A stretch of 64,000 nucleotides of DNA from Albifimbria verrucaria. Taxonomy: Eukaryota > Ascomycota > Sordariomycetes > Hypocreales > Stachybotryaceae. This document shows, piece by piece, positions 1 through 11,853 of the stretch. Each line of letters begins with the position of its first letter. The first letter of the stretch is position 1. The notes below the pieces were generated by a model. The model ran no database searches. It saw only the letters and a program-made list of their open reading frames with translations, and was not told the origin of the DNA. Both the position numbers and the translations under genes were made by a program. The stretch lies in the NCBI GenBank assembly GCA_020081605.1, contig JAHREC010000009.1:4340001-4404000 (forward strand). Reading direction: 5' to 3'.

Positions 1-327
1 TCTCTTTCGCCGGAGTAGCTATATCGCGTAGATAAATGACATTTAATTTCTTACATATTCTGAATTACCCTCCATTGTACCGAGTTTATAAGCGCATTTG
101 TTCTTTTGGAACCCATCGCTAACTTGCTCAAGCTTTAGATTTTCGCATTCAGCATTGGTCAACTTCTTGGTGCAATACCGGAGTCTCGGCACTGGTCATG
201 GTGATTTGACTACGGGTTACGATTTAATCGTGAGGCATGGATTTGGTCAACGTGGCTCAGTAAAACCTAGTGATAGAAGTTCATTATCTCGTGATGTCTT
301 GTAGTAGTACAGTGTTTGCCTCCTTCT
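1..327. other. non-coding left edge, 3' flank of the small protein gene
   Basis: Lies downstream of the stop codon of the minus-strand gene that follows. I see no conserved reading frame, RNA or repeat here; it probably includes that gene's 3' UTR. Confidence 0.5.
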
Positions 328-827
328 TTACGCCTTGCCCTTCCTCTTCAGGTACTCCTCTTCTTCATTTTGCAACTCGGCATCTACCTTGGCACCCTTT
401 GACGGCTCATTTCCGTGCATCTTCGCCTGTACGGGATCGTCAGTCATCTAGTGCTGCTTCAAGGGAGTGGTGTAGAACGTACGGGCAAAGTGGGGTCCTT
501 CTTGGCCATGGCGGTCTCGGGATCGTCACCAGGCTCAGACTTCTTCTACAAACGCGCGTTAGTGGAATGCTGTATGCGTGTCCATAATTTCAATTACCTC
601 CTCGGCAGCCAAGCGGTTGGCGATGGATCGCTCATCCTCTGAAGGGGAGTTAGTTGTGTAATTGCCAAGTTTGTTAATGCAGGGCACTTACTGGAGTCGA
701 TGTTGATGTGAGAGTGCTTCTGGCCCTCCTCGTATCGCTCGGCGTGCGGCAGCTCAGAGTTCTTGACGTTCCTCTGGTCGCCAGCCTCGTACACGCCACT
801 GTTACCAACGTTGGAATATCCCGACAT
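328..827 (-). CDS. small hydrophilic conserved fungal protein, four exons
   Basis: Four exons join in frame: 827-692, 638-598, 545-483 and 426-328, giving about 112 residues. The three introns (691-639, 597-546, 482-427) are 52-56 bp with GTAAGT, GTAATT and GTACGT donors and CAG/TAG acceptors. The protein starts MSGYSNVGNSGVYEAGDQRN and ends in a charged stretch, EEEEYLKRKGKA. It has no signal peptide, membrane segment or catalytic motif. The Gly/Asn/Lys-rich, highly charged composition resembles small stress-associated hydrophilic proteins of ascomycetes, but I cannot name a family or function. The clean splicing with no frame break makes the model reliable. Start chosen at the first ATG of the conserved-looking N-terminus. 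Confidence 0.75.
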
Positions 828-830
828 TTT

Positions 831-1958
831 GGAGAATTTTTTAGATATGGTTAAAGTGAAATTGTTAAATTAAGCAATGAAATGCAAGTGTTGATGCCAA
901 TGGTTTCTTTACTGACTTCGACAGCTGTCGTTGTGCTTTTGTATGTCTGATGGCAGATCTCGCAGCTCCACTGGCTGACTTCATACATGGTCGACGTCAT
1001 AAGGGATTAACATAGCGGTTTGCGGACGGAACCCAATTATCATAGCCATCGACGTCATGGAGCCGCATAGTGGAATCGATTTGATCGTTGGTTCTGTTCT
1101 AAGGTGGGCTTATTTACGTAGTTATCGCTCAAACTCATGGTGATCAAGCATGAGCATGAGCTTGTGAGGCTGTTCAGGTTGGCAGGAAGCCATAGCCTTA
1201 CCGTAAGTTCTCCACAGATTGACGCCTGGTCGGCGGTTACTGTCAATGCAGACAATTTAGAAGGGCTCTTTTCAAGGACAGAATTGACTCATGCGGAGCA
1301 CAGTAAGTCATCGTGGATATCAATTGTCTTCCGTGATATGAGAGTGTGTAATGAGGCTATGCTGCGTGATGCGCTAAGCCACTTACCCTACATTGTGCTG
1401 CTGCTTTCGAGATCTGGTGAAGAACTCCAACTCACCGCATTGGGTGGATTATAATGTTTCCTCTGTTTGTATGGAGTTCTCTTTCACTCGAATAGTTATG
1501 AGTTTATGTTTAGCCCAGGAATCCTCCATCGCACATGGCGTGTTCTAGTGATTTATCGTGTAGCGGATGAGCGTCTCAGTCGAGACGTTCACATTTGCGG
1601 TATGCAAACGTCTGCACTACTGTCTTGTTCCCTGGCGTGACGGCGAATGTTTGGAAACATCGAGAAGACAAGAAAACTCAACAAACCCAAGCGTACCTAC
1701 AGATAAGTACAATGAATGCAACATTTTTTTTAACGCTTGCTGCTGAGAGGACCATGCAAGACATGCAGGACATCACTTGGGATATGCGAGCTGCGGAGCA
1801 CAGACCGGCGTCACATGGTATTATGTCATCCAGGCACGCTGCCGAAGCTCCAATAGCTATCCCAATCGGGACCGTGAATTGACCTCACTTGTCATCAGCA
1901 TCATCCTCTATTCAACAAACGACAATTACACGAACAAATTACTAACAAGAACTCCACA
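831..1958. other. intergenic, divergent promoters
   Basis: Gap of 1.1 kb between the minus-strand small protein gene and the plus-strand Fmp46-like gene, so it holds both promoters. Reading frames of up to about 120 codons occur but have no recognisable content and cross the start of the next gene in a different frame. Nothing else supported. Confidence 0.5.
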
Positions 1959-2482
1959 ATGTTCCGCTTCGTACGTAGCGACATATTTTCTCCAAGCGAG
2001 ATTGAGGCTGAAGCTAATGAATTGGATAGCGCAAAACTCTCGATACCATCACCCTCTTTCACAAGTCGAGCTCGCCCGCTTCGACAAAAGTTGCCAGCTT
2101 CTTGAAGCAAGCCTCTGCGAATGCTTCTGCCAACGCAACCGTTGACCAAGCCACCGATAATGCTTCGAAGGTGACTCGAGACCCGTTCGAGCTCAACATC
2201 ACCGAGGACCCCCGACCACCGATCAGGTCCAGACCATCCTGAGCTACGTCGGCAAGGGTGGCATCTCCAGCATCATCAAGGGAGCCAGCAATGAGCAGGA
2301 GGCTCTGAAACGATTCAAGGAGAGCAAGGAGAACTTCCTTCGACCTTTGGTGAGTTGAGTGATCCCAAATAGACCGTGACTCATTCTAACAAGTGCCCCA
2401 GACTGTCGACTGGAACAACGGCAAGGCCGTCTCTGGAGACAACGAGTCGGAGCTCCTCAAGCTGATCAATTCGAAGAAATGA
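1959..2482 (+). CDS. Fmp46/DUF1687-like mitochondrial redox-fold protein
   Basis: Exon 1 is only 12 nt (1959-1970, MFRF), followed by exons 2030-2349 and 2402-2482. After splicing the N-terminus reads MFRF-RKTLDTITLFHKSSSP, and the C-terminus carries the family signature TVDWNNGKAVSGDNESELL. Fungal Fmp46 proteins (DUF1687) are predicted thioredoxin-fold mitochondrial proteins of unproven reaction; yeast Fmp46 has the equivalent VDW..N...GN motif. The frame breaks once at the C5 run 2209-2213: one more C joins the ITEDP segment to TTDQVQTILSYVGKG. I regard that as a sequencing error. The family assignment rests on recalled motif similarity. Confidence 0.8.
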
Positions 2483-3493
2483 GTGCAACATCTATCTGTA
2501 TAGTTTAACGTTTGATATCCCTTCTCAGTACTAGTTATATAAGAACCTGAACCCAGGTATTTGGAAGATTTGCCGACAACAACTCGTAGTGATGCCGGCT
2601 TCAGTCTGACTAATTCCAAGTCCATTGATGCTTCCAGACATTGAGTTGTTTCCATGCAGGAGTGATGGAGGTGGCAAGCAGTTGGCTGGGTGACCGAGCC
2701 GAAGGCTAACACTGCCGAAGAATGTGAAGCAAACATGGGATGGAAAGAAGTGCTGACCGTGTATGGGGATACTCCAGAATCCAACCCAACCAAAAATCGA
2801 AGGGCTTTGATATCTAGCGTGCCAAGTGTTCACACTTCACATGCCAGCCTGCAGCTGCCGCGGAGATCGAGTAATGCAGCTTGTCATGGCGTTTCTACTG
2901 TTTGCATAAAAGCCAGGTACACCAACTGAGAGCATGGCTAGGAGACGTCTGGCTCGTAGCTGCTGGCCAGCTGTCCAAATATGCTGGATTTAGTTTCCTG
3001 AGGATTCTGTGGGTGTTGAAATTGACGGGTGTATGCAGTTGACAGCTCACGTAGGGGAAAATTGACTGCTATCCTGTCCCTTCACCTCACTTCCACCTCA
3101 CCTCCAATTCATTTTCCCCTTGTTTACTCCCACAGGCGTTTGCAAGAGCCTATAAGGGAGCCAAGTTTCCTCGCTCTTTTTGCTCCCGCACCTCACACCA
3201 TCACCTCCCAACCCCGGTCCACTTGACCCGTAGAGCAACAAACGGGCTTATTCATTCTGCTTGGCGCCAGCTCAGATCTATTCGCATATCTTTGCATTGT
3301 TCGTTTGGAAACACATACCGCGAAGTCCTCACTGGTTGGCATAGTCTTTGCTTTGCATCTTGGCCTCGAGCCCAGGGAATCCAGGTAGGCATTCCTCATC
3401 ACGGATCATTTCAGTCCCAGCAATGTTTTAACCGGATCATGCTCTTCATTCACAACGGTAAAGACACAAACATACTAACATCATCCAGCAGAA
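2483..3493. other. intergenic, with probable 5' UTR intron of the next gene
   Basis: About 1 kb with no recognisable coding. The last 110 bases contain a GTAGGC donor-like site near 3385 and a CTAAC branch site followed by CAG at 3490, four bases before the next start codon. This fits a 5' UTR intron of the large gene that follows. Confidence 0.4.
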
Positions 3494-6400
3494 ATGGCTG
3501 GCTCAATCAGACCGCATGCGGTGCTTGACCCCGTCAACTTCCCCAAGATCCGTACTGGCGATGTTTCTCCAGTCGAACGTTCCGCTTTCACAGAGTTCTA
3601 CCCAAACGGCCTACCCAATGTCTACAGGACGATCAGTGACCCCAAGTCATCTGCTGCCCCGCGCGACTATCTGGAGGATCATCTTCCGACGGGATTTTAC
3701 ATCAATCCGCCGGCAGGTGCCAAAGCCATCTTCTCAACCATGGAAGGCAAACGAAATTTCCGCCACATGAAACACATCCTGCCACGGCGCAGAGTCCATC
3801 TTTGGACTAAAGATGAGATTCAGTCTGCCTGCAATTCAATTCGGCAAATCTTCCACCATCATATGAAGGGCCTCCTGCAGCCCTATTGCTGGGACGACCT
3901 CTGGACATACTTTGATGCGCATGACCTCTATCACTACGGCATTCTCAACTTGTGGAACATCATCAATCAACTATACTACGAGAACCAAATCATATACGCC
4001 GATGTAATGAAAGAGTTTGCTCTCCAAGCCGGCAACTGGGTAGATACGTGGCTAGTTGACCCGAAGAACAGATCCAAGTTGTACCAGTGGAACTCAACAG
4101 ACGGCATGATCTTGCATGTCTTTGAGAAACAGGACGTGAAAGCATTGGGGATGTTCCCGATGATGTGTTGCCTCTTCTTGCTAGTGCCCTGAAAGTTCGC
4201 CGAGACTCACTTACTAGCCGACGAACTGGACAACGAAAACCATCCGACCTTATGTCGGCTTGCCGCACGGAAAGTCTTGAGAACTGGCTCGGTAAGTTTG
4301 TTCTACTCTCTTATTTTCGTATCAATTCATTGACTTCTGTAGCCGGCCAACCAAAGTTTGGGCCTACTGGCCTTCCGCCTGCCCCGATGCCTGGCCGCCA
4401 ACAACCGGTTTCTGAGCAGCATTCTCAAAAGGCGCACCATTTCATCCACAAGGGCAACCATTACTACAAGCCACCTCACCAGAACAGGCCCAAGAGAGGT
4501 AAATCAACTTCGAATGCATCGACATCCGCTGCATCTACTGGATCTTCATCCGGCCCGGCTGACAATAGAATTGTCATTGCAGTTGGTACTTCATATCATG
4601 GCTTAACCCCTAATACCCCAACGCCTGGTACGATAGGCAATCATCCGGGTATAGAATGCCCATTCACTCGGCTCAAGTTGCTCGCGCAGAAGCTCCCAGC
4701 ATCCAAAGCCCTGGCAAGGGTTTGATTCGAGCGCGGTCTAAGTCCACACCAGCTCCTATCGCTGAAAGAATCTGGGAGCAAAATTCATCATCTGCCGTGG
4801 ATGACACAGGGATGACTATGCCCACCACATCGAAGCAAACGGAACAGTCGAGCGAAAGCGAAAGTTCCGACCAACCAGACGATCGCCAGGTATCCGATTC
4901 AGGCTGTTCCCAAAACCTTCAGCTGCTGAAGAATGTCCTGCCTAGAAGCCAGCGACAGACAAATCGGTTGAAGCTTCACAAACAGAAGGGAGTGCCAAAG
5001 GGACCCAGACCCAGTTTCTGCCCTTATTAGGTGACCCAACTTGCGAGACTACTGGGAATGTGACAGATACATCGTCATCTACTGTGTGGTCACGAACTCT
5101 TTCGCTCCCTAGCGCTTCAGAATCCTCAGAGACGAAGACCGAGAATATAGCCACAGGCGTCCGAAAACAGCATAGAGCTGGAGGCTCAACCCAAACATTG
5201 GCGAGAAGAAACTCTCCAACAAAAATCTTCCAATCCTGACGCACAAGTTGGAACCAGCAACGCTAGCAATACTAGCAGTTCTCAGCTAGGAGGTGAAGCT
5301 ATGGTTAACAAGCGAGTGGAATCAACCTATGGACTGCAGAAGAAGAACACAATGACCCAGAGAAACTTGCCAAATCTTCCAGAGAGACGTTCTGCGTCTG
5401 ATTCCGCTTCTTACCCGGCCTCAGATTACGGTGTAGGAGATAAGTACTTACCGCAACAGCAATACAAGAACGATTCCGTTACAACACCGTGGAACAATCA
5501 CCAAGCAGGGACACGCAAAGGACCTCGTCATCCAAAGCCCTTTATATACAAAGGAGCCACCAGTCTTTACAACAACATACAGTATGGTCCTCCTGGTGGC
5601 GAAGCATCCACGTTGCATGGGAGCGCTGCGGACACGGACTCAAAGCCCCATGGAAGATTCTTCCCAGCAAGGCAGCAAGCGGATACTTTGAGAAGCATAC
5701 ACTGTGCTAATGCAAGCCGTAGCGGTTACTCCCTTGTACGTGCCTGAACTGCAACGCTCGGAATAGGACAGTCTTTGTCCGGGTTGAGAACACAACAGAT
5801 TACTCAGATAGCTACACGCGTGTTTGCTTGCAGCAGGGGTTTAGTATGCGGTTTGGATCAGTTGAGCAAGTAACCAATGAGAATTTGCTTAGTTTCAGCA
5901 TCAGGTAAGTCATAAGAGCTGGCTTCTCGTAATCATATTAATCGAATTAGGTTCGCCAACGAATTTGCGGTCATGGAAGCCTTGAGGGCAGGGCGTGGCT
6001 TTATGCCTGAGAACCAGCTTTTGGTCACTATACTTCCTTTCCACGGTACGAAATGGTCAGGTGCAGGATCGAATCGCTACAGCAACCCACACAGCATGCC
6101 GTTTGATCAACCACTTGTTGGGACTGTGCCTTACACATCTGTCACGCCCTTCATCAATACACAATCAATCCCTGACACTGGGACCCGGAAAGTCACACCA
6201 ACGAACCAGCACACGGGGCTTCAGGGGCCTGCAGTTATACCATTCCAGAATGATGGACGGTTTTCTAGCGAAGGCTATCTCTCAAACTTAGTGGTGAGTT
6301 CTCACAATTCGCAGAGTCAATGGACAACAATTCCTCCCTCCGCACATGGTTCAAGATCTTTTACTTCATCATCCGAAGAAGTCTCAAGAGTGACTCCAAT

Positions 6401-8679
6401 GAATCCTTCAAGCGATTTAGCGGTACTTAGAAAGACCAGAACCCAGGCTAAGCAATACTCAAAGGACGAGAGCCTCCAGTCAAAACCTTCAGCGGAGCAT
6501 GTGTTAAACTCAATGCCTGAAGGTCCAAGCTCGATTTCACCACTCTCTGCTGGAAAAAGATCTGTCAAGTTCAAGCCTAAGGTCTCTTTGCCGGCTGTAT
6601 CAGCTAAGAATGTTCAACACGGCCAAGACGTCTCTCCGTCGCCCAAACGGAGGGTAAAGCCTAGCAGCGTCCGTGACACGCCCAGATCGGAGTTTACTAC
6701 GAAACAAGCCGAGGCAAAGGAGCCGCTTGGTGATGGATCGCCGAAGCTTCGACGAGCTACAAGGCCGACCGACTTCCAAGATGCAGAAAAGGAGCTGTCA
6801 ACCAAGGACCCAATTACAGAAGCCCCTCCGGTTGAAAATGAGGAACCTGGCAGCTCGCCATTTGTCGAATCTGTTGCAGACGAGACCAAGGTACCCTGCG
6901 AAAAGCAACCAATCAAAGAATCCCAAGAGCCTATCTGTGACACAATGTCCGAAGATGCAGTTGTGTCGAAGAAACACAAGCGAGCGGCTAGCATCTTCAC
7001 CACGGAGCAAATTGAGGCTAGGAAGCAGGCGTTCAACAGAATTCCATTACCAAGCCTTGCGCGCAAGCCAGCTCCCACGGCGAAGGCACCATCAGAGGAT
7101 GTTACCCCAGAGATCCCCCAAAACGCATCTGAGACCTGCACCCAAGAGGTCAAGCTTTCCAAAGTAGGCGAGCATGAACCTGTCCAAATACAAACTCATA
7201 TTGGCACGGAGACCTCTATGATTGCTGATGTCGATTCGAGTATCGAAGTTGCTGTGCAGGAGGTGAACCAGAATGATCTTTCTGGAAGCGACATTCTTTC
7301 TCCATCATGGCATTTGGTGTCCTGTGAGTCAGCCTCAACGGCCACTGTATGTCCCAGCGACTCACCAAAACAAGATGATGAGGCTTCTGATCTTGTACCT
7401 CCATCACTCACCAAAGAGAGCAGCAGTGCACTGGAAGAAGCAGACCACTCTCAAGAGAGTCGGCTACTAATGGAAAATGAGCCACCTTCTCATGTAGATT
7501 TGGGTACCATGCCAACAAATAAGGAACTTCAGGCGACCACTCCTGCAGCCATGTCGGGAGAAGATGGTAAATCTGACGATGCTGTCCAAGAAGTTTTGAA
7601 CGAACAGCGGAAAGACAACTCTAAGTCATCGAAGAAGAGAAAGAAGTCTAAGAAGGTAGAAGTGCCATTGGAAGTCCTGGGGGCTGGTGAGCAGAAGAAT
7701 TATGGACTTACACCGGGTTCCCTATCGATGAGCCAACAACTTTCAAACTGGAAGAGATTAAATCGCAAAACGGCCAAGAAAGTAACAGCAATGCCTTTAC
7801 CGCGAATAAAAACCAGGATCTGGACCACCAAACGAGATCCATCTCAGACGATTCATCAAGCAACGCCGCTGTACCATCAGTTCATACGAGCACGGGCAAG
7901 AAAGGAAAGGCTCCATTGAGGGGGACTTACCATGGGATGAACCCTTCCTACGACACCGCTACAAGGCGTTGGGCCGGAGATAGCCAGTATAAGTACGGCT
8001 ATGGTTCGCAAGGTGGAAGGCCTGGGGATCCTTGAAGTTACCAAAACATCGGCGAAACCGTCCTTCCATCTTACACTGGGATGATTCACGAAGCTCGGGC
8101 ACCGACGGAACAATCACGCCATCACTGACTCCTGGCCTTGAGCCGACTGGTTCTTTCTTGCCTGGAGGCCAGAACCTGGCTGCTAGCACAACTGCTGTCG
8201 TGGAAACCACTCCTCCGAAAAAGACTGAACTCAATCCAACCGCTAATGCCTTTGTGTCGCCTAGCAAATCCGCGTCAACGGCTGATGGAAGCGTGAGCGC
8301 CCAGCAAGATAACACTGCGTACACGGCTACAACAGAGCTGCCTACGAAGAAGGAAGCTAGTGAATCCAAGAGCTTTGAGGCACCACCGAGGTCATTCAGG
8401 AAGCTTTCTAAAGCTCAAAAGAAGAGACTCGCCGAGGCTACAAGCAGAGCACCAGAGGCTAGCACTAGCCGAACAAAGAATGATCATGCTCCCGGAAATG
8501 GCGATCAAGGCGGTAGCAAGCAGCAGAAGACATCGCAAGGCCACAAAGAGAAGAATGGTGACGGTGCTTCACCCGCCCAGTCAGATGCTAAGGGAAAGAA
8601 TGTGCTTTGCGAGGAAGCATGGCCTACACTGGGACAAGCACGATCTCGAGCAAACACGACGCAGTCGCCCAAGCGCTGA
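3494..8679 (+). CDS. large unrecognised fungal protein, CxCxxC plus RRM-like segment
   Basis: About 1.7 kilocodons with two introns (4292-4342 and 5905-5950). The first 230 residues are compact and aromatic (for example WNIINQLYYENQ). A long Ser/Pro/Gln-rich linker follows. Then comes a CTCLNCNARNR motif leading into an RRM-like stretch (RTVFVRVENTTDYSD ... FSIRFANEFAVMEALRAGRG). The C-terminal 800 residues are disordered, with a Lys-rich KKRKKSKK block near 7640 and a KLSKAQKKRLAEA segment near 8405. The frame breaks at about 4147-4150, 4647-4649, 4949-4950, 5160-5240, 5731-5733, 7720-7722 and 8024-8027. All but 5160-5240 are repaired by one added G or C. An RNA-binding role is only an inference from the RRM-like part; I do not recognise the family. 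Confidence 0.7.
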
Positions 8680-9218
8680 ACAACTGACATGTGAGCGAGA
8701 GGGCATCGTCTCTTACAAGAGCTAGGTGAGTTGATGTGGAGGCAAAATGATTGGTTCTAATCAAGAAGCAATGGGGACGGAGGATACAGCCCTATAGACG
8801 AGGGCAGCAATTGGAGAACTCAAGTCATTCATGTATAACTGCACGCATTTTCACAAGGATAGCTGGTGGGTAGACAAAGGTGTAGATAGCAGTCGCTGAA
8901 CATTTGACTTGGCTGGCATAACGCCAGCTGTGGTGCATAGAGGTATATGCACAGTAGATAGAGCGATGCCGGCAAAGGATGGGTCAAGATAGAGGCCAAA
9001 TACACTGAACTGATCGCGAAGTCGATCGAGTTATTCTTGCATTCCATGATGGTGACGCCTTTGCCTTTCCGAACATTGCCATTGTCAAAAGAGCTTGTGC
9101 TGGAGCAAGGTCAAGAAACGGAGAGTTGGCGAAACTTTGGTGGTACATTCCCTGTCTAATCGCGTCCCATATATACAGTCATGTTTTTCTCTTCCCGCTA
9201 CGATCACATTGCCTCAGT
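8680..9218. other. convergent 3' flanks
   Basis: Lies between the ends of two genes that face each other, the large protein (+) and NDUFA2 (-). No coding or RNA signal recognised; it should contain both 3' UTRs. Confidence 0.5.
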
Positions 9219-9723
9219 TCACGAGTCGTTCTTAACCAGGCCCGTGACGGTCTCCTCAATCTGCTTGTCCGTCAGGCCCTCGAGGGACTGGGCCTTCTCG
9301 TTGCCCAAGTCTGCGCGGAGACAGTTGTTAGTCAACAATGGCTTCCCGTAATGAATTCAAAGCAGTGGGTTTCCTGGAAGAGGTTTATCGGTATGGGAGG
9401 ACGGGTTTCACGCACCATATCGAGCGTAGACCTTGGGCAGGGTTCCGGCGGCCTCGCGCAGCAGGATCGGGGTCTGGGGTTGTTCTTCTTCATGGTCGGG
9501 TAGGCGCGGGTGAGGAAAGAGCTGCAATCGCACAGAGTCAGTTAGCCAAATGGTTCGAAATGCGTGCAGCTGGGCCATGGCTGAGCCTCGAGGGAGGGAT
9601 TGCTGTTGGACCGATGCCCTTTGAAGCCCATACATACCGGACGGCGGCGCTCTGCTCCGAGGTCTGGCAGAAGAGGAAGCGCACCTCCTTGAGCGACTTG
9701 GTGAAAGCGTACTTGGCCGACAT
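9219..9723 (-). CDS. NDUFA2: NADH:ubiquinone oxidoreductase subunit B8/NDUFA2 (10.5 kDa)
   Basis: Accessory subunit of mitochondrial complex I, located on its matrix arm, with a thioredoxin-like fold. Three exons, 9723-9638, 9521-9416 and 9310-9219, give about 94 residues, the usual family size. The N-terminus MSAKYAFTKSLKEVRFLFCQ, the SFLTRAYPTMKKNN block and the ILLREAAGTLPKVYARY block are all characteristic. It ends LTDKQIEETVTGLVKNDS. The frame breaks in exon 2, where the minus strand reads C4 (plus strand 9476-9479) and needs C5 to join KKNNP to ILLREAAGT. This is an essential-type subunit, so the break is very likely a sequence error. It is divergent from the MPC2-type gene 0.6 kb away. 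Confidence 0.93.
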
Positions 9724-10316
9724 GATTGGCTGCGAGGGGGAGTTGGAGAGGGTGGTCGGCGGGCTCAATTGCAGGGAGACGGGTTGGAGATGGGGAGCTT
9801 GGAGTTCTTGATGGAGGTTGCTCCATCCCGCGATGCATGTTCGAATTGTCCGCCTTACGTAAGGCAAGAAGTAGGAGGACGGACGGGTACGTACCTATGT
9901 CACCAGGTACGTACCTTAGGTGAACCTCAAGGAACCGGTTTTATGCAAGGGAGGCAATTTATGCACATTGTGCAGACGACCAACCTCTCTGGACCACTTA
10001 AGGCCTAGCGGTTTCTGCACCTGGCAGCTGGGCCTTGAATTGTGCGGCCGATGTTCGGAAAAACAATCCAAACGGTTCAAAGTCGTCCGCCCATCTTCGG
10101 ACCTCTAATCGCCGGGCCCGTGTCTCCATCTCCATTGCCAACCTCAAAGGCCTCTATCCCTCCAACCTGCTTCTCCCTCCCCAAGCGGTCAATTGCAAGG
10201 TAATTCCTTCTGCCACCAGCTCCTTTTCCTTGACGACTTCGAGGACTGCTCCCTCCCCTCCCTCCTTCACCAGCTCGAGAATCGCGCCCTTTGCTTACAC
10301 TCGCCAACCAAACAGG
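9724..10316. promoter_or_regulatory. bidirectional promoter between NDUFA2 and the MPC2-type gene
   Basis: The 593 bp between the two divergent start codons must hold both promoters. It contains three perfect palindromes centred on TACGTA: GCCTTACGTAAGGC at 9852-9865, GGTACGTACC at 9886-9895 and AGGTACGTACCT at 9905-9916. CT-rich tracts near 10110-10290 precede the MPC2-type start, as is common in fungal promoters. That the palindromes bind a factor is inference. Confidence 0.5.
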
Positions 10317-11070
10317 ATGGCTCCTCGAATATCTTCTTCCGGTCTACGGCCCAGCCCTTCCTCCGCCAGGGCGTCTTCGGCGCTCAGTCTCGCCAGGCTT
10401 TCCGCACCCCGCGCTTCTCTCAGCAGTCCCGCCGTTGGCAGAGCGCTACCTCGGATGCTCAGCGCAGCTGGTTCAAGAAGGCCTGGGAGAGCGAGGTCGG
10501 CCTCCGAACGGTGCACTTCTGGTACGTCATTCCACACGAGCGAACCTCTCCGGTTGCTTCGCTTTTTTGTTCATGGGAAGACCCGGGTATGCTAACAAGC
10601 TGTTTTGTATAGGGCTCCTGTTATGAAGGTACGTTCCCGTCGCGAACCGTAACATCCTACGATTCCGGAGCTACAATTGCTATGGAAACACCAAACTAAC
10701 CACTCATGCAGTGGGCGCTCGTCCTTGCCGGTGTCGCCGACTTTGCCCGTCCCGCCGAGAAGCTCTCCCTCACCCAGAACGCCGCCCTGACGGCCACCGG
10801 CACCATCTGGACCCGTTGGTGCTTCGTCATCCGCCCCAAGAACTACCTGTAAGCACCGCTCTATCCTGTTCAGAGCGCAATCGCCATGACCGCTAACTCC
10901 TTAATTCAACTTACAGTCTCGCCGCCGTTAACTTCTTCCTTGCCATCGTCGGCGTCGTCCAGTGCACCCGTATCCTGAGGTACGAGGCCAGCAAGAAGGA
11001 CGGCATCGCCGAGGTCGTCGAGGACGTCAAGGAGGACGTCAAGGAGCAGATCAAGCAGGTCAAGGCCTAA
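10317..11070 (+). CDS. MPC2: mitochondrial pyruvate carrier subunit, MPC2/MPC3 type
   Basis: Inner-membrane subunit of the heterodimeric carrier that imports pyruvate into the matrix. Exons 10317-10521, 10613-10628, 10712-10848 and 10917-11070. Exon 2 is only 16 nt. The product has an Arg/Ser/Gln-rich presequence, then SWFKKAWESEVGLRTVHFW, APVMKWALVLAGVADFARP, LSLTQNAALTATGTIWTRW and CFVIRPKNYLLAAVNFFL, the diagnostic MPC core with three short membrane segments. The C-terminal 25 residues are an acidic/lysine repeat (EDVKEDVKEQIKQVKA). The start ATG gives MAPRISSSGLRP. The frame then breaks at C3 10355-10357; one more C joins it to FLRQGVFGAQSRQAF. Confidence 0.93.
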
Positions 11071-11853
11071 ACGTACCCTTTTAACACGATTGACGGGGAA
11101 AGCAAAAACGAGTCGAAGTGGAGCAGAGAAACAGGCAAGAAGCGGCCTGCTTAAAGCTGGAGTTTCGCGGCCCCGAGCTGTATATCGTGCAGCTTAGTGC
11201 TGTACTGGGAATTTTTCTTTACGCAGATTAGGAAAACCCTCTTTCTGCCTTCATTGTCCTCATAGATCTATGCACGGACGGTTACAGTATATGTATGTTA
11301 TAGGAAATCAAGCAATTCACGAGCAATCTGCTCACTCAATCCTATAATGTTCGCCAGCTCATGTGACGCATATTATTCCTCAACACTCGTACTATACAGA
11401 TCTGTACACTCGTATACATCTACAAACTGCTGTACTAGCGCGGCGTTAAAGATGTTAAATCTTTGTGTCATCATCAAGCTAGCTCGTCGTAATTCTTGTC
11501 ATTATATCCAATCCAATGATCACTCATAGCCTCAAACGCCATGCAAGCCAGGCATAGATAAGGAAACCAAGAAAGGAAAAAAACCAACGAAACCCTTCTT
11601 CGAATCCTACAGCTGATCCAATGCACGAGGATAGATTTCCGTTCGTCTTCCCTCCCACATGGACCTCACAACACCCCTGTCTCAAATACCAAGGCGACCT
11701 GCTCATAGGCTTGATCGCCGCAAATGCCTCCTCCAAATCAATCGACATTAACCATCCCACTAGAATAATCGTTGCAACATGAATACTCCGTAATCATGTT
11801 GTTTCTTTCGCCCCGTAATCCGTCATTAGAGTTCATAGCTTCTTTATTTCTGC
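11071..11853. other. convergent 3' flanks
   Basis: Gap between the MPC2-type gene (+) and the RhoGEF gene (-), which converge. AT-rich in places. No gene, RNA or repeat recognised. Confidence 0.5.
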
